DNA from: Thermoplasmatota archaeon
GTDB taxonomy: Archaea; Thermoplasmatota; Thermoplasmata; Lutacidiplasmatales; JAMCUS01
NCBI GenBank assembly: GCA_023379385.1
Contig: JAMCUS010000007.1
Coordinates: forward strand, 1 to 52,862
Direction of reading: 5' to 3'
Length of the DNA: 52,862 bases
Shown: positions 41,235-51,095 of the stretch, piece after piece
Layout of the letters: the number at the start of each line of letters is the position of its first letter
Position numbering within the stretch: position 1 is the stretch's first letter
The notes under the pieces: generated by a model
Databases searched by the model: none
The model's input: only the letters and a program-made list of their open reading frames with translations
What the model was told of the DNA's origin: nothing
Position numbers and translations under genes: made by a program

Positions 41235-43988
41235 ATGTACGAAGATAAAAATAAAAAAATAAAAATATTGAGTTATCTGGTAATGTCCATATTGCTTTTA
41301 TCCATATTTCCGATTTTTCTATCTGGTCAGGTTAGTGCAACGCCGTATACCGGTGCGGAACCTACTCCAACGAACATGACTCTTTATATGCATAACACAT
41401 CAACAGGTGTTTACGTAGGAACGATACCTACGCATCATTTAATGAATACGATCAACGATACCAACAGTACATGGAAAAGCAGCGGTGCAAATGACTTCGG
41501 TCTCCATTATGTATCTGTGACTTTTTACATCTATCCACAGCTTGCCAGTTCATTATTATTGAACGGAAGCTCTATTGTGGATTTATATGCAAATGCGAGT
41601 GGATCCTCAATAAGCGGTGGTACCATTAAATTCACACTTGCACCTGTCTCTCCGTCCGGTGTTATATCTGCACCTGTTTATTCAGGCAGTACAAGCGTGA
41701 GCAATATAAAAAGCGGAAGTATACCCAGCCTTGTCAGAATCACTTCATCATCATCTGCCATTACAACGATCAGTGCAGGATACAGTCTTCAATTGAATAT
41801 AAACATCTCAGGAAATTCTGCCGTTTATTATGGTATATGGTGGGGTTTCGTTTCAGGTACCTATTACTACAGTGCACTCAACCTTCCTGTGAGCAATTAC
41901 CTTAATGTACAGAACATAACCATGTATAATTCCACAGGCGTGCCTGTATCGTCGCTACCACCGAATGAAGTGAATAAGACTGTTACAGTAAATGCCAATA
42001 TAACGGATCCTCTAGGTGTATACGACTTTTCTAACTGGAGTGTTAATATTGTAATAAAAAATAGTTCTGGAATAACAAAATTTTCAGGGTTTATGAAACC
42101 GATTCAGAAAATAAATTTTTTTGCCTACAATGAATCCTATGTCTATACATTCAACTATTCAGGTTTACCCACAGGTAGATATAACGTCATAATAAATGCA
42201 ACCGATAATACCTATCACAACCTCTTTACCAATACGGGTAACAGTTATTACGGAAGGAATGCTTACGGTGTTGCTACCTTTTTTATAGGAACAAAACCTA
42301 TATATGTAACGGTGCGGGTGCTGGATAGCAAAAATAATACATTAAGTGGCAGTGGCGTTTCTATATTCGCTGGATTAACTTTTATATCCGAAAATATAAC
42401 AGACAGTGCGGGCATAGCAGGCTTCTATTTATCAGCCAATGAAACATATAACGTATCTGTTTCATGGGAAAGAATCAACGTTGGATATGATCATATAAAC
42501 GTTACAAATAGCTCTACAACCTTCAATATATCTGTGCATGTTTATTATCCAGAGTTCAGAATTGTAGATCAAATTGGCCTTCCAATATCAAACGCGTTGA
42601 TCTATATAATCCACCCGAATGGCACCCATTACCCACTTATAATAACCAACAACACGGGTACAGTAACACTTACCCAGGTGCCAGAAGGCAATTATAACTT
42701 CACAATAATATGGCATGACTCTGTAATATTTGAAAATATAGTGGCTGTAGCCACCAACGGTGCAATCAATATAAAAACAGCCGTTTATTATCAATCCTTC
42801 AATGTGTTTGAGCCAGGAAACATACCCATAAATCTTGCGAATGTTCTGGTAATAAATAGAACCACAGGACTCATACTGGCGTTCAATACGACCAATGTAA
42901 ATGGTGGAACTACTGTCAGGGTTCCTGCAGGAACCTTTAATATTGAGGTGTTCTGGAAAACCTCTGTTATTGCTACAGTAACATTAACCCTGCCAAATAA
43001 ACAGAATCCATATAATATAACTGGCAGTTTGTATAATGTTACATTTGTAACTGTTGACAGTGCAAATAAACCGGTAAGCAATGTAGATCTGGCAATATAT
43101 CAAAATAATTCATATATTACAACGCTTGTTACATCCGGTACGGGATCTGTTTCATACCTGTTCCCATCCGGTATATACAATATCACTGCATTGTATGATG
43201 GTGTTATTGTCAATAAAACCACGGTTGCCGTAACGAAATCAGGTACGTTTACGCTGAATCTGAAGATATATTACGCAACTCTGGAGACGGTTGACAGCAA
43301 AAACATTGCGGTCAGTGGCGCCGATGTCAATATTTACAGTGGATCTACTCTGGTAAATACTGTCGTTACCGGCAGTACAGGTGAGATCACAGTCAGGCTT
43401 CCTGTAGGAACGTATGATCTTATTACCGTTTATGACGGTGTGACTGTTGGCAACAGTACAATTGCGTTGACCAGTAGCAACAGCTTTACGCTGAATCTGA
43501 AAATATATTATCTTACAGTCAATACATATACAAACACAGGTGCAAATCTAAGCGGTGCTTTTGTGGAGGTTTACAGCGGAAATCTGTTGCTGAATGCCTC
43601 TACAACGGGATCGTCAGGTTCAGTAACCTTCAGGTTGCCGGTTGGCAAATATCTGGTGGTAGCTACATATAGTGGCACCTACGATTATACACCTGAATAT
43701 CAGATACTCAATCAGACCCTGTTTTTGAACAGTTCAAAAACGGTTGAAATGACCTTTAATCAGGTAAATCCTGCCTTTACATCCACGAATGAATTCTATG
43801 TCATGCTGTCTATAATAGGACTCATAATTGCAATGATAATTTTGTTCGTGGTAGGCGTGCTGATTTCAGATAAAATAAGACGAAAGAAAAATAATGGAAA
43901 TATAAATAACAGGCTATTGGAGGAATTGAATAAACCGGAAACCCAGTCACAGTCAGCAGTATCTCCACCTGCAGAACAGAAAAAATGA
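41235..43988 (+). CDS. Large cell-surface protein with Ig/CarboxypepD-like repeats and C-terminal membrane anchor
   Basis: A 917-residue protein. It has an N-terminal signal peptide (about 8-35, ILSYLVMSILLLSIFPIF) with likely cleavage after VSA, and a large Ser/Thr/Asn-rich extracellular part with dozens of N-x-S/T sites. The C-terminal half (about 360-830) holds roughly seven 70-residue beta repeats of the form VDSxNxxxSGAxVxIYSG...G.xTVRLPxGTYxxxxxYDG. A C-terminal TM (ILFVVGVLI) is followed by a short basic cytoplasmic tail. The repeat form resembles carboxypeptidase-regulatory/Big-type domains. It is likely an envelope or adhesion protein. Confidence 0.82.
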   Translation: MYEDKNKKIKILSYLVMSILLLSIFPIFLSGQVSATPYTGAEPTPTNMTLYMHNTSTGVYVGTIPTHHLMNTINDTNSTWKSSGANDFGLHYVSVTFYIYPQLASSLLLNGSSIVDLYANASGSSISGGTIKFTLAPVSPSGVISAPVYSGSTSVSNIKSGSIPSLVRITSSSSAITTISAGYSLQLNINISGNSAVYYGIWWGFVSGTYYYSALNLPVSNYLNVQNITMYNSTGVPVSSLPPNEVNKTVTVNANITDPLGVYDFSNWSVNIVIKNSSGITKFSGFMKPIQKINFFAYNESYVYTFNYSGLPTGRYNVIINATDNTYHNLFTNTGNSYYGRNAYGVATFFIGTKPIYVTVRVLDSKNNTLSGSGVSIFAGLTFISENITDSAGIAGFYLSANETYNVSVSWERINVGYDHINVTNSSTTFNISVHVYYPEFRIVDQIGLPISNALIYIIHPNGTHYPLIITNNTGTVTLTQVPEGNYNFTIIWHDSVIFENIVAVATNGAINIKTAVYYQSFNVFEPGNIPINLANVLVINRTTGLILAFNTTNVNGGTTVRVPAGTFNIEVFWKTSVIATVTLTLPNKQNPYNITGSLYNVTFVTVDSANKPVSNVDLAIYQNNSYITTLVTSGTGSVSYLFPSGIYNITALYDGVIVNKTTVAVTKSGTFTLNLKIYYATLETVDSKNIAVSGADVNIYSGSTLVNTVVTGSTGEITVRLPVGTYDLITVYDGVTVGNSTIALTSSNSFTLNLKIYYLTVNTYTNTGANLSGAFVEVYSGNLLLNASTTGSSGSVTFRLPVGKYLVVATYSGTYDYTPEYQILNQTLFLNSSKTVEMTFNQVNPAFTSTNEFYVMLSIIGLIIAMIILFVVGVLISDKIRRKKNNGNINNRLLEELNKPETQSQSAVSPPAEQKK

Positions 43989-44266
43989 TTGCTGGAGAAC
44001 AACCATGCAATGGATATTCCAAGAAAACTTTTTTAAAAGATCTATGGTTATATACCATACTGGTCTTGTATTTGTTTAGCTTGGAATCATGGTATAGATA
44101 CCATCTTAAAACTGCAAACCTATTGACAGTGAATTAAAAGATGCATTTAAGATGGAGATGTATTCATGGACCAGTAATGCAAAAACGGTTTCAAAAAATG
44201 ATAATAGCTGTGAAATAAAAGAAGCGGCAATATATTTTTAATAAAAGATGCTGGCACAGAACTAAG
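43989..44266. other. Non-coding stretch between surface protein and IS1634-like element
   Basis: Nothing clear is present. A stop-bounded run of about 40 codons near 44115-44240 (SELKDAFKMEMYSW...) has no start codon context or known relatives and may be old gene debris. Confidence 0.35.
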
Positions 44267-46110
44267 GCGTTGTGAATAAATAACGTGAGCATTTACACAA
44301 GAACTTATTTATAAAAATAAAATATAAATAATCATCTAATTAAATTACAGTGCCTAAACATATACATGGTCTTTATATCTTACTCTTATTATTTATCTTC
44401 TTTCTGGTGGCTATGGTTATCCCTTTATTCTCTATTGCTACGGGCATACTCAGTCCAAGTGCCTTTATTAACTTTATTCCCAACTCTCTTGGCTCAGGTA
44501 TTTGATTGTATTTTATTCCCTTTACCTCCATCTCTATTGCATTTATCATTGTCAGCTCTTCTACTCCCTCTTTTATTCTCACATTTATATCTCTCCATGC
44601 CTCCCTCAGCTCTTTTTCTATCATATATGATAATGCCACCACAAATACATGCCCTCTCGTCCTTGCCGCTTTCCTTACGTATGCTGGCCTTACCTCTATC
44701 ATTCCACTCCCTGTCTTTACCGTCCTGAATGCATCTTCTACATGGATCAGGTCCCTGTATCTATCGTGGATTGTTTTCATATCCACTCCTCCCTCTTTCG
44801 GTACGTTCGTTTTCAGTACATAACAGCCATCCAGCATACTCTCTCTTTTCATTTCCTCCTCTTCTATTTCTATTTTCACTTCTCTCTCTGTAACCTCTAC
44901 CTTTACGTATTTTTTCAGATTTAATTTATCTATCTGTTTATTTATTTGCTTTTCTACCGTCTCTACCTTCGCTTTTACGTGTTCTCTCAGATTTTTGTTT
45001 GACTCTTCTGCTATCTTCTTCAGCTTCACTATCTTGCTTTCCCTGTTCTCTTTTATCTCTGCTGCACGTACTGGATTCCTTTTCAATATGTATCTTATTC
45101 CCCCGTTCTCCACTTCACATAACTCTTCACTGAATAATTTCATCTGTATTACTCCCTGCTTCATCAGACTCTCTATCTGCGGCTTTGTTATTCCTGTTAT
45201 ATAATAATAATTCTCCTCTCTCAATTCTTCTATTTCTTTTGTTTTTATCATTCCTCTGTCTCCTACCATTGTTACTCTTTCACATCCAAACCGGTTTGCT
45301 AATTTCTTTATCTGCGATACAAATGTCTTCACATCACTCGTATCCCCATAAAATACTTCTACTGATACTGGCCATCCTTCTGCATCTGTCAGTAATCCTA
45401 TTATTATCTGCTTTTTTCCATTCTTTTTTTCTATGGCGTATCCCCAGTCTGATAACTCATTCTTTTTCCCCTCCATGTAACTTGAGGTTACATCATACAA
45501 AAATAAATTCGGTATCTTTCCTGTATACCTGCTTTTATACAACCTGCTCTCTATACTTTCCTGCTTCCTCTCTATCCAGTCCAGCGTATTGTATAAATCG
45601 TCTTCATTGAACGCATCCATTCCTATTACATCCACCGCTGCATGCCTTTCTGCCAATCTCACGTTTGATAAACGTGATCCGGCTGATATTAACCTTGATA
45701 ATGCCATCCATAATGCCTGTTTTGCATTTTCTGTACTGCCAAGTGCCTGTGTTATCCCCAATCGGTCTGCCACCTGTTTCAGTACATACACTGCACCAAC
45801 TGACAATCCCTGTTTCATATGTATGTCCTGTCTATCAAACATCGCATTTGCATATTCTCCTTTGTATTTTAAGGCTAATTTAATAGCACCTATCTCTTCC
45901 GGAGAACATTTAGAAATGTTTGCAATGGTACGATGTTTGATCTTTCCTTTATCACGATAAGATTCCCTTATCAGGTAACGTGTATATGTTTTTCCGTTTA
46001 TGGTAGTAGCATGTTCATCAACATACATAAAGGTATAAGGAATTATAAGTATATAAAAGCACCCAATATTAGTGAGCACAAATCAATAAAACTCATGCGT
46101 ATTTAAGAGC
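44267..46110 (-). mobile_element. IS1634-like (IS4 group) insertion sequence, approximate limits
   Basis: The element carries one intact transposase gene. A candidate left terminus is GCGTTGTGAATAAAT at 44267-44281, which resembles the ends of the 127-bp insert at 22.9 kb. The other terminus is probably near 46090-46115 (ACTCATGCGTATTTAAGAGC), with only weak inverted similarity. I could not find a convincing target duplication, so the limits are estimates. Confidence 0.6.
44373..46028 (-). CDS. IS1634-family transposase
   Basis: A DDE transposase of about 551 residues in the IS1634/IS4 group. It begins MYVDEHATTINGKTYTRYL. It contains the family core LFLYDVTSSYMEGKKNELSDWGY with the first catalytic Asp, TMVGDRGMIKTKEIEEL with the second, and IHDRYRDLIHVEDAFRTVK with the Glu-containing third motif. 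A long charged helical stretch (KHVKAKVETVEKQINKQ-like) precedes the last motif. The frame is intact, so it may be active. The Met 17 codons upstream (46079) is less likely to be the start. Confidence 0.88.
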   Translation of the reverse strand: MYVDEHATTINGKTYTRYLIRESYRDKGKIKHRTIANISKCSPEEIGAIKLALKYKGEYANAMFDRQDIHMKQGLSVGAVYVLKQVADRLGITQALGSTENAKQALWMALSRLISAGSRLSNVRLAERHAAVDVIGMDAFNEDDLYNTLDWIERKQESIESRLYKSRYTGKIPNLFLYDVTSSYMEGKKNELSDWGYAIEKKNGKKQIIIGLLTDAEGWPVSVEVFYGDTSDVKTFVSQIKKLANRFGCERVTMVGDRGMIKTKEIEELREENYYYITGITKPQIESLMKQGVIQMKLFSEELCEVENGGIRYILKRNPVRAAEIKENRESKIVKLKKIAEESNKNLREHVKAKVETVEKQINKQIDKLNLKKYVKVEVTEREVKIEIEEEEMKRESMLDGCYVLKTNVPKEGGVDMKTIHDRYRDLIHVEDAFRTVKTGSGMIEVRPAYVRKAARTRGHVFVVALSYMIEKELREAWRDINVRIKEGVEELTMINAIEMEVKGIKYNQIPEPRELGIKLIKALGLSMPVAIENKGITIATRKKINNKSKI

Positions 46111-46221
46111 GAAAACTTGTTGGAACATCCTATACAACCTTCCACAGGTTATGTCAGTTTCCCTGAAAAGAGAGCGTTTATATATGCAAATAATCATTCA
46201 AAATACAACCAGGGTGTATTT

Positions 46222-47457
46222 ATGTTAATAGAGGATTCTGTAAAGGAGATGGAATACGAGATAATAGAGGCCATGATAAAGCTGATAAAGATAAAGGCTG
46301 TAAATCCAGCATCAGGTGGGTCTGGTGAGCTGTATCGGGCCGAATTCATTGATGAAATTTTAAAAAATATAGGTTTTAAAACTATCGATAGATTTGATGT
46401 TATGGATGATAAAAACGTGGTAAGACCTAATATCGTTGCAAAATATGGTGGTAAGAATCAATCCAGAACAATATGGTTTGTAGCACATATGGATACTGTT
46501 CCTGAAGGCGATCTTGCTTTATGGGAAACAGAACCATTTGAAGCTGTATATAAAGAAGGAAAAATATATGGACGGGGAACTGTGGATAATGGGCAGGGGT
46601 TGTTGAGTATTATATATGCGATCAAAGCACTGAAGAAATCGGGTTTTGTTCCTGCATATAACATAGGATTGTTAATCGTATCTGATGAAGAAATGGGAAG
46701 CAGGTATGGGCTTGAATATATCAAAGATAAAATTAATTTTAATAAAAATGATATCTTTTACGTACCTGATTCTGGTGTATGGGATGGCACAGAAATAGAA
46801 ATTGCAGAAAAATCAATTTTGTGGTTCAGAATAACCATCAAAGGAATGCAGAGTCATGGTAGCAGACCTGATCTCGGTATAAATGCCAATAGGATTTGTA
46901 TAGAATTGTCCCACGAACTTATCGATACTTTATACATGAAATATTCATCTAAAAACCTTCTATTCACACCACCAACATCCACATTCGAACCAACGAAACG
47001 GGAATCCAATGTGTACAACGTAAATACCATTCCTGGCATAGACATATCCTATTTTGATTGCAGAATTCTACCTGAATATAACGTGAATGAAGTGATCTCC
47101 GTTATAAGAGAAATGCTAAAGAAATATGAAGACCTGTATCATGTGGATATTAAAATGGATTTGTTGCAGAGAAATGATGCTACAGAACCAACTTCTGAAG
47201 AATCAGAAGCCGTGCAGAAATTAATGAAGGTACTGAAACGCACCAGAAATCTCTCTCCAAAGGTTGTGGGGATAGGTGGCGGAACCTGTGCTGCCATTAT
47301 AAGGAGAATGGGTTATCAGGCAGTTGTATGGAGCACCATTGATGCTGTTGAACACAGCCCCAATGAATACTGTAAAGTTGCCAACCTGATCAATGATACA
47401 ATTACTTTTGCATATATTATGCTTTGGGACAAAACTATGCCGGACATAGACCGTTAG
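46222..47457 (+). CDS. M20-family metallopeptidase (DapE/ArgE-like)
   Basis: A 411-residue zinc-dependent hydrolase. Metal-site motifs are VAHMDTVPEGD (HxD), GRGTVDNGQG (bridging Asp), VSDEEMGS (catalytic Glu-Glu) and DAVEHSPNEY (C-terminal His). The dimerisation domain lies between, with MQSHGSRPDLG. Substrates of such proteins include N-acyl amino acids and small peptides; the exact one is unknown. ATG 46222 is chosen: TTTATATA at 46177-46184 and GGGTG a few bases before the ATG fit it, whereas the earlier ATG/TTG codons lie upstream of the promoter. Confidence 0.87.
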   Translation: MLIEDSVKEMEYEIIEAMIKLIKIKAVNPASGGSGELYRAEFIDEILKNIGFKTIDRFDVMDDKNVVRPNIVAKYGGKNQSRTIWFVAHMDTVPEGDLALWETEPFEAVYKEGKIYGRGTVDNGQGLLSIIYAIKALKKSGFVPAYNIGLLIVSDEEMGSRYGLEYIKDKINFNKNDIFYVPDSGVWDGTEIEIAEKSILWFRITIKGMQSHGSRPDLGINANRICIELSHELIDTLYMKYSSKNLLFTPPTSTFEPTKRESNVYNVNTIPGIDISYFDCRILPEYNVNEVISVIREMLKKYEDLYHVDIKMDLLQRNDATEPTSEESEAVQKLMKVLKRTRNLSPKVVGIGGGTCAAIIRRMGYQAVVWSTIDAVEHSPNEYCKVANLINDTITFAYIMLWDKTMPDIDR

Positions 47458-47521
47458 AAAAGTGGCTGATTTTGGATTGATTTTTGAATTGCCAGTGTAC
47501 AGTGACCGAAAGGTTTAAATA

Positions 47522-47543
47522 GTATCCCATATATATGGGATAC
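47522..47543. promoter_or_regulatory. 22-bp perfect palindrome over the TATA box of the GC-rich IS
   Basis: Arms GTATCCCATAT and ATATGGGATAC meet without spacer at 47522-47543. The centre TATATAT could be the TATA box, but it is only about 14 nt before the ATG at 47546; alternatively the palindrome straddles the transcription start, with TTTAAATA (47514-47521) as TATA box. Either way it is placed to act as an operator for the transposase genes. Confidence 0.6.
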
Positions 47544-47545
47544 AT

Positions 47546-47860
47546 ATGACGCTAATTGTGAAAAGAATAAAGACGCAGGGCGACAGCAGCTACTACAAGC
47601 TTGTTGACGAGAAACGTGTGAACGGCAAGGTCGTGACGAAGTATGTGGGCTATCTCGGAAAGACGCCGAAGTCCATACAGGAGATAACGCCTGAACAGAT
47701 CCTGCCCTATGTACGGAGGCTCATAGACACTGGGCTGACAGATGTCGACCTGCAGCGCATACTGAAGAAGATGGGTGTGGAGACGGATGTGTGGCACATT
47801 ACAAAGATCATCATCGAGAATGACATGAAACTGAAGAAGCTGCTCATCAGGTTCAAGTGA
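47546..47860 (+). CDS. Small IS-encoded protein (ORF1) preceding the transposase
   Basis: A 104-residue basic protein. Its N-terminal half, VKRIKTQGDSSYYKLVDEKR, then VNGKVVTKYVGYLGKTP, resembles the N-terminal beta-stranded domain of IS1634-like and other archaeal transposases. Its second half is helical. It starts directly behind the 22-bp palindrome and ends 6 bp before the TTG of the next ORF, so the two are co-transcribed. It is probably a DNA-binding accessory or the detached N-terminal domain of the transposase. Confidence 0.7.
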   Translation: MTLIVKRIKTQGDSSYYKLVDEKRVNGKVVTKYVGYLGKTPKSIQEITPEQILPYVRRLIDTGLTDVDLQRILKKMGVETDVWHITKIIIENDMKLKKLLIRFK

Positions 47861-47866
47861 TCTGCA

Positions 47867-49528
47867 TTGAAGGCAATGCACTTCGCCACAAAACTCACAG
47901 AATGTCCGGATTGCCACTCGCAGCTGAAGGCATACAAGACGACGAGAAAACTTGTAAAATCTGCAGGTGGAGGATACATCACCATCGTTGAGCACATAAA
48001 ACAGTGCAGGAACGGGCATGAGCGCAGATTGTTCCATTCCGAAAATTTACCGGCCATCGTCAACAGACGCTGCACTTATACAAACGATGTTATGCTCTCT
48101 GCTGCAAGAATGCGTTTCATCGATGGCCGCAGCTGCAGTGAGATTGCATCCGCAATGGATATAGAGATATCGGAGAGGCATGTCAGGCGTCTCTCTAACA
48201 CCGCACTTAAAGTATTTGCAAACATACATGAAAAGAACGGTGATAAGCTCAAACCGCTGCTCGGCAGATGGGTGCTGCAGATAGACGGCACGGTTGACGG
48301 CGAATACGACATGATTGTTGCCGTCAGGGATGCAGTCAGCGGCTTTGTTCTGCATGCGAAGAGATGCCACTCGGAGTCAAAGGAATCAATTGAAGCTGTG
48401 CTCAATGATATAAAATTGAAATACGGCACTCCCACCGCATCGATGAGCGATATGCGTCGGGGGATACTCTCTGCGATAGAGAACGTATTCCCCGGTGTTC
48501 CTGCAGGACTGTGCAAACTGCATTTCATAAGGGATCTGGGAAAGAACCTCATGGAGTACAGACACACTGTTCTCGGAAAGGTTCTCAGGCGCCACGGCAC
48601 AAAGGCTGCGCTGAAACGTGCGCTGCAGTCACTGCCCGCATACGACAGCGCACTGCTTAAGGAGTTTGAGAATGGCTACTGTTCAGACAGCAGGCGTCTC
48701 GCTGTAATGGTTGCGAGGAGCACGCTGGAACAGCTGCTGTGTATAAAGGAGAGCAGCGGCAACGGCTTCCCCTTTTCTCTCAGGCATCTCGATTTCATGG
48801 AGCAGTGCCTGTCTGCACTGCCGACTCTCACGAAACTGAATAAAATAGGTGATAACGGCTCAATAGCAGAGGCCGTCACTGCAATCGGGAGCCTTGCCTC
48901 CGACAGTCTTGCAGTCGGCCTTGCAGGTGAACTCAGGGGGATATACACGCTCTTTGACAAACTGAGGAAGGCTATGTACCCGGAACACAAAGGAACGCCA
49001 CTGTCCGATGAGCCCATGCGAACAAATGCACAGATGGAGGCAGACTGCGAAATTGTCATAGGCGAACTGGATGTGTACATGCACACGAACATACCGCCGT
49101 ATCTGTTTGAGGCTGCAAAGCACATCGTTGAGCAGTACAGGAAGTGGAAAAACCATCTCTTCGTGAATGAACTTGACGGCATTGCCCACACGAACAACTC
49201 ACTTGAACGTGTTTTCAGGAAGGTGAGGCGCAATGTCAGGCGCAGGTGCGGTAACATGGCGACGGGCCACCAGCTCACGCTGAACGGCGAGTGTCTCCTG
49301 CTGTTTCAGAATATGGACAACGACGCATACGTAAAGGCGGTGTTCGGAAACAGTGACATAGCGGCCGTGTTCGGAATGGAGAGGGAGCTCATTCCAAAGA
49401 CATCCGCGATGACACCGAAGAGAAGGAAACAGCTGCTTGAAACAGCAAGAGAGATGCTCCTGTCAGGCAGTGTGCCCGACACACCCTATACAGATGAGAT
49501 GTGGGCCGAAGCACGGACATCGAGATAG
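47867..49528 (+). CDS. MULE-like DDE transposase (ORF2)
   Basis: A 553-residue protein (TTG 47867, or ATG 47876). It has an N-terminal zinc-ribbon-like pair (CPDC...CRNGH), a helix-turn-helix region (SCSEIASAMDIEISERHVRRL), then a DDE core: first Asp in LQIDGTVDGEYD, second in SMSDMRRG followed by the CKLHFIRDL motif typical of MULE-type transposases, and Glu in TNNSLERVFRKVRRN. The frame is intact. It matches no transposase family that I can name with certainty; MULE-like is the best description. Confidence 0.75.
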   Translation: MKAMHFATKLTECPDCHSQLKAYKTTRKLVKSAGGGYITIVEHIKQCRNGHERRLFHSENLPAIVNRRCTYTNDVMLSAARMRFIDGRSCSEIASAMDIEISERHVRRLSNTALKVFANIHEKNGDKLKPLLGRWVLQIDGTVDGEYDMIVAVRDAVSGFVLHAKRCHSESKESIEAVLNDIKLKYGTPTASMSDMRRGILSAIENVFPGVPAGLCKLHFIRDLGKNLMEYRHTVLGKVLRRHGTKAALKRALQSLPAYDSALLKEFENGYCSDSRRLAVMVARSTLEQLLCIKESSGNGFPFSLRHLDFMEQCLSALPTLTKLNKIGDNGSIAEAVTAIGSLASDSLAVGLAGELRGIYTLFDKLRKAMYPEHKGTPLSDEPMRTNAQMEADCEIVIGELDVYMHTNIPPYLFEAAKHIVEQYRKWKNHLFVNELDGIAHTNNSLERVFRKVRRNVRRRCGNMATGHQLTLNGECLLLFQNMDNDAYVKAVFGNSDIAAVFGMERELIPKTSAMTPKRRKQLLETAREMLLSGSVPDTPYTDEMWAEARTSR

Positions 49529-49720
49529 TACACAGGCACCATCTGGTTTATCGTTATTTTCGGCGTGTCTTCAGTCCGTCTTTTCAACAGTTGTGGGGAA
49601 TGCTGTCGTTGAGAAACATTGTATTTCATACCATGCTACCTAACGGTTCATGTCAGGCATAGGTACTAAGAAAAGGTTTTAGTAGATATCTCTATTACAT
49701 CTATTCAGGATGTAGTATCG

Positions 49721-50791
49721 ATGGATCATATTAATATATCTGAACAACATAAAAAAATAATAATATTTAACTGGGTGAATAGCAGAGAGGGAATAGGAAG
49801 ATATACCAGAGATCTATATATTTATTCACAGCCTTATTCCGAAATGGTAAACTTCATAATGAGGAAAGAGGACCTGAAACAGCATTATGACGGTACTGTC
49901 GTAGAAGGATTTTATCCCCCTTTCATGAAAAGTGGATTTTTTCTTAACCATTACATGTTCAAATATATCTTTAGAAAAAGATTAAAAGAGATAAAAAGAT
50001 ATGTTGATAAAGGATTAAAAATACATTATTCATTTTTATCGATGCCACCTGTATTTAATAATCCTGATAATATAATTACGATGTTTGACCTCATATTCCT
50101 GAAATATCCACAGTATGTTCTCACGCCTTTTATGAAACTTCTTAAAAAACATTTAAAAATATATAAAGAATTCAATAATGTTATAGCAATATCCAATTAT
50201 GTCAAAAAGGACCTGATAAATTATGGTTTTACAGGTAATATTGAGGTGATATACCCACCTGTCTCCGGAACTTTTAGCCATATTGGTGATAAAGCAGGCA
50301 TAAGAAAAAAACTTAAATTACCATTAGATAAAAAGCTTGTTTTATCTGTATCCTCAACTGAATACAGAAAGAATCTATCCACAGTCTACCGTACAATAAA
50401 GCTTCTTGGTCCGGAGTACAGACTTATAAGAATAGGAGAGGGATCTGAAAATTCAATCAACTTTAGAAATGTAGATGATAATACTATCAATATGATCTAT
50501 AATGCCTCTGATGTTTTACTATTTCCAACACTGGAAGAAGGTTTTGGATACCCAGTTACGGAGGCTTTTGCTACGGGATTGCCTGTTGTTTCTTCAAATA
50601 TAGAGGTTATAAAGGAAATTGCATACGATGCCGCAATTCTTGTTGAACCTACGGCATCTGAATGCGTCAGAGCTGTTAAGGAGGCAATAAATAATTCTGA
50701 ACTGTTGCAAAAAAAGGGGTTTGAAAGGGTGCGGTTGTTTTCAACGGATAAATTTTCATACATACAGAATGCCAATTATAAAAAAATATGA
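49721..50791 (+). CDS. Glycosyltransferase family 4 protein
   Basis: A 356-residue GT-B glycosyltransferase. The N-terminal domain has the donor-side WVNSREGIGRYTRDLY loop. The C-terminal domain has SVSSTEYRKNL, LIRIGEGSE and the GT4 EX7E motif EEGFGYPVTEA (about 278-288), then GLPVVSSNIEVIKEI. It transfers a sugar from a nucleotide donor, probably in glycan or glycolipid synthesis on the cytoplasmic side of the membrane. No other glycan genes are adjacent; the highly N-glycosylated surface proteins in this window are possible end users. It follows the GC-rich IS and returns to host-like AT-rich codons. Confidence 0.87.
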   Translation: MDHINISEQHKKIIIFNWVNSREGIGRYTRDLYIYSQPYSEMVNFIMRKEDLKQHYDGTVVEGFYPPFMKSGFFLNHYMFKYIFRKRLKEIKRYVDKGLKIHYSFLSMPPVFNNPDNIITMFDLIFLKYPQYVLTPFMKLLKKHLKIYKEFNNVIAISNYVKKDLINYGFTGNIEVIYPPVSGTFSHIGDKAGIRKKLKLPLDKKLVLSVSSTEYRKNLSTVYRTIKLLGPEYRLIRIGEGSENSINFRNVDDNTINMIYNASDVLLFPTLEEGFGYPVTEAFATGLPVVSSNIEVIKEIAYDAAILVEPTASECVRAVKEAINNSELLQKKGFERVRLFSTDKFSYIQNANYKKI

Positions 50792-51095
50792 TTGACCAGG
50801 TATGTTACTGGTTCATCGTCTGTTTCAATTAATGGTCTCATCGATCATACAGCAATTCATCAATCATATTTTCAATGTGTAATTTTATTAACCTACAGGG
50901 ACAGGCTGACTGAGAACAGAATAAAATAAGCTGCAGCAATGCAATCATTATAGGGCACGTATCAAATATGCAGCACTGGTATCCTGGCATTCTGTATGTA
51001 TGAATATGTGTCTCTACCCTTTATGAATCACATATATCTCAACGAAAAATAGATATTTTTGTACATGCTATTGTTATAAAAAACAGGTGAATAAT
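50792..51095. other. Intergenic stretch without recognisable gene
   Basis: About 300 bp. No open frame of note, no repeat shared with other parts of the window. The SD AGGTGA at 51085-51090 belongs to the following gene. Confidence 0.4.

Larger units (their letters stand above)
47480..49600 (+). mobile_element. GC-rich two-ORF insertion sequence (MULE-like), approximate limits
   Basis: From about 47546 to 49528 base composition and codon choice change: many G/C third positions (CTG, AAG, GGC, CTC), unlike the surrounding AT-rich genes. It holds two consecutive ORFs. Weak inverted similarity exists between CAGTGACCGAAAGG (about 47500) and the complement of the CGTTATTTTCGGCGTGTC region (about 49550-49568), but the exact ends are unresolved. 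The composition suggests fairly recent arrival from a higher-GC genome. Confidence 0.55.

Noticed and set aside
44115-44240. Short frame SELKDAFKMEMYSW as a gene
   Set aside because: No start codon with SD, preceded closely by stops, no recognised family; too weak to call.
44366-45960. Several plus-strand open frames opposite the IS1634-like transposase
   Set aside because: They are antisense shadows with low-complexity Ser/Leu composition; the minus-strand frame has clear DDE motifs.
47546-49528. ORF1 and ORF2 of the GC-rich IS as one frameshifted gene
   Set aside because: ORF1 ends with a proper stop, ORF2 has its own start codons, and no slippery sequence is seen at the junction; two genes are simpler, though a split transposase cannot be excluded.
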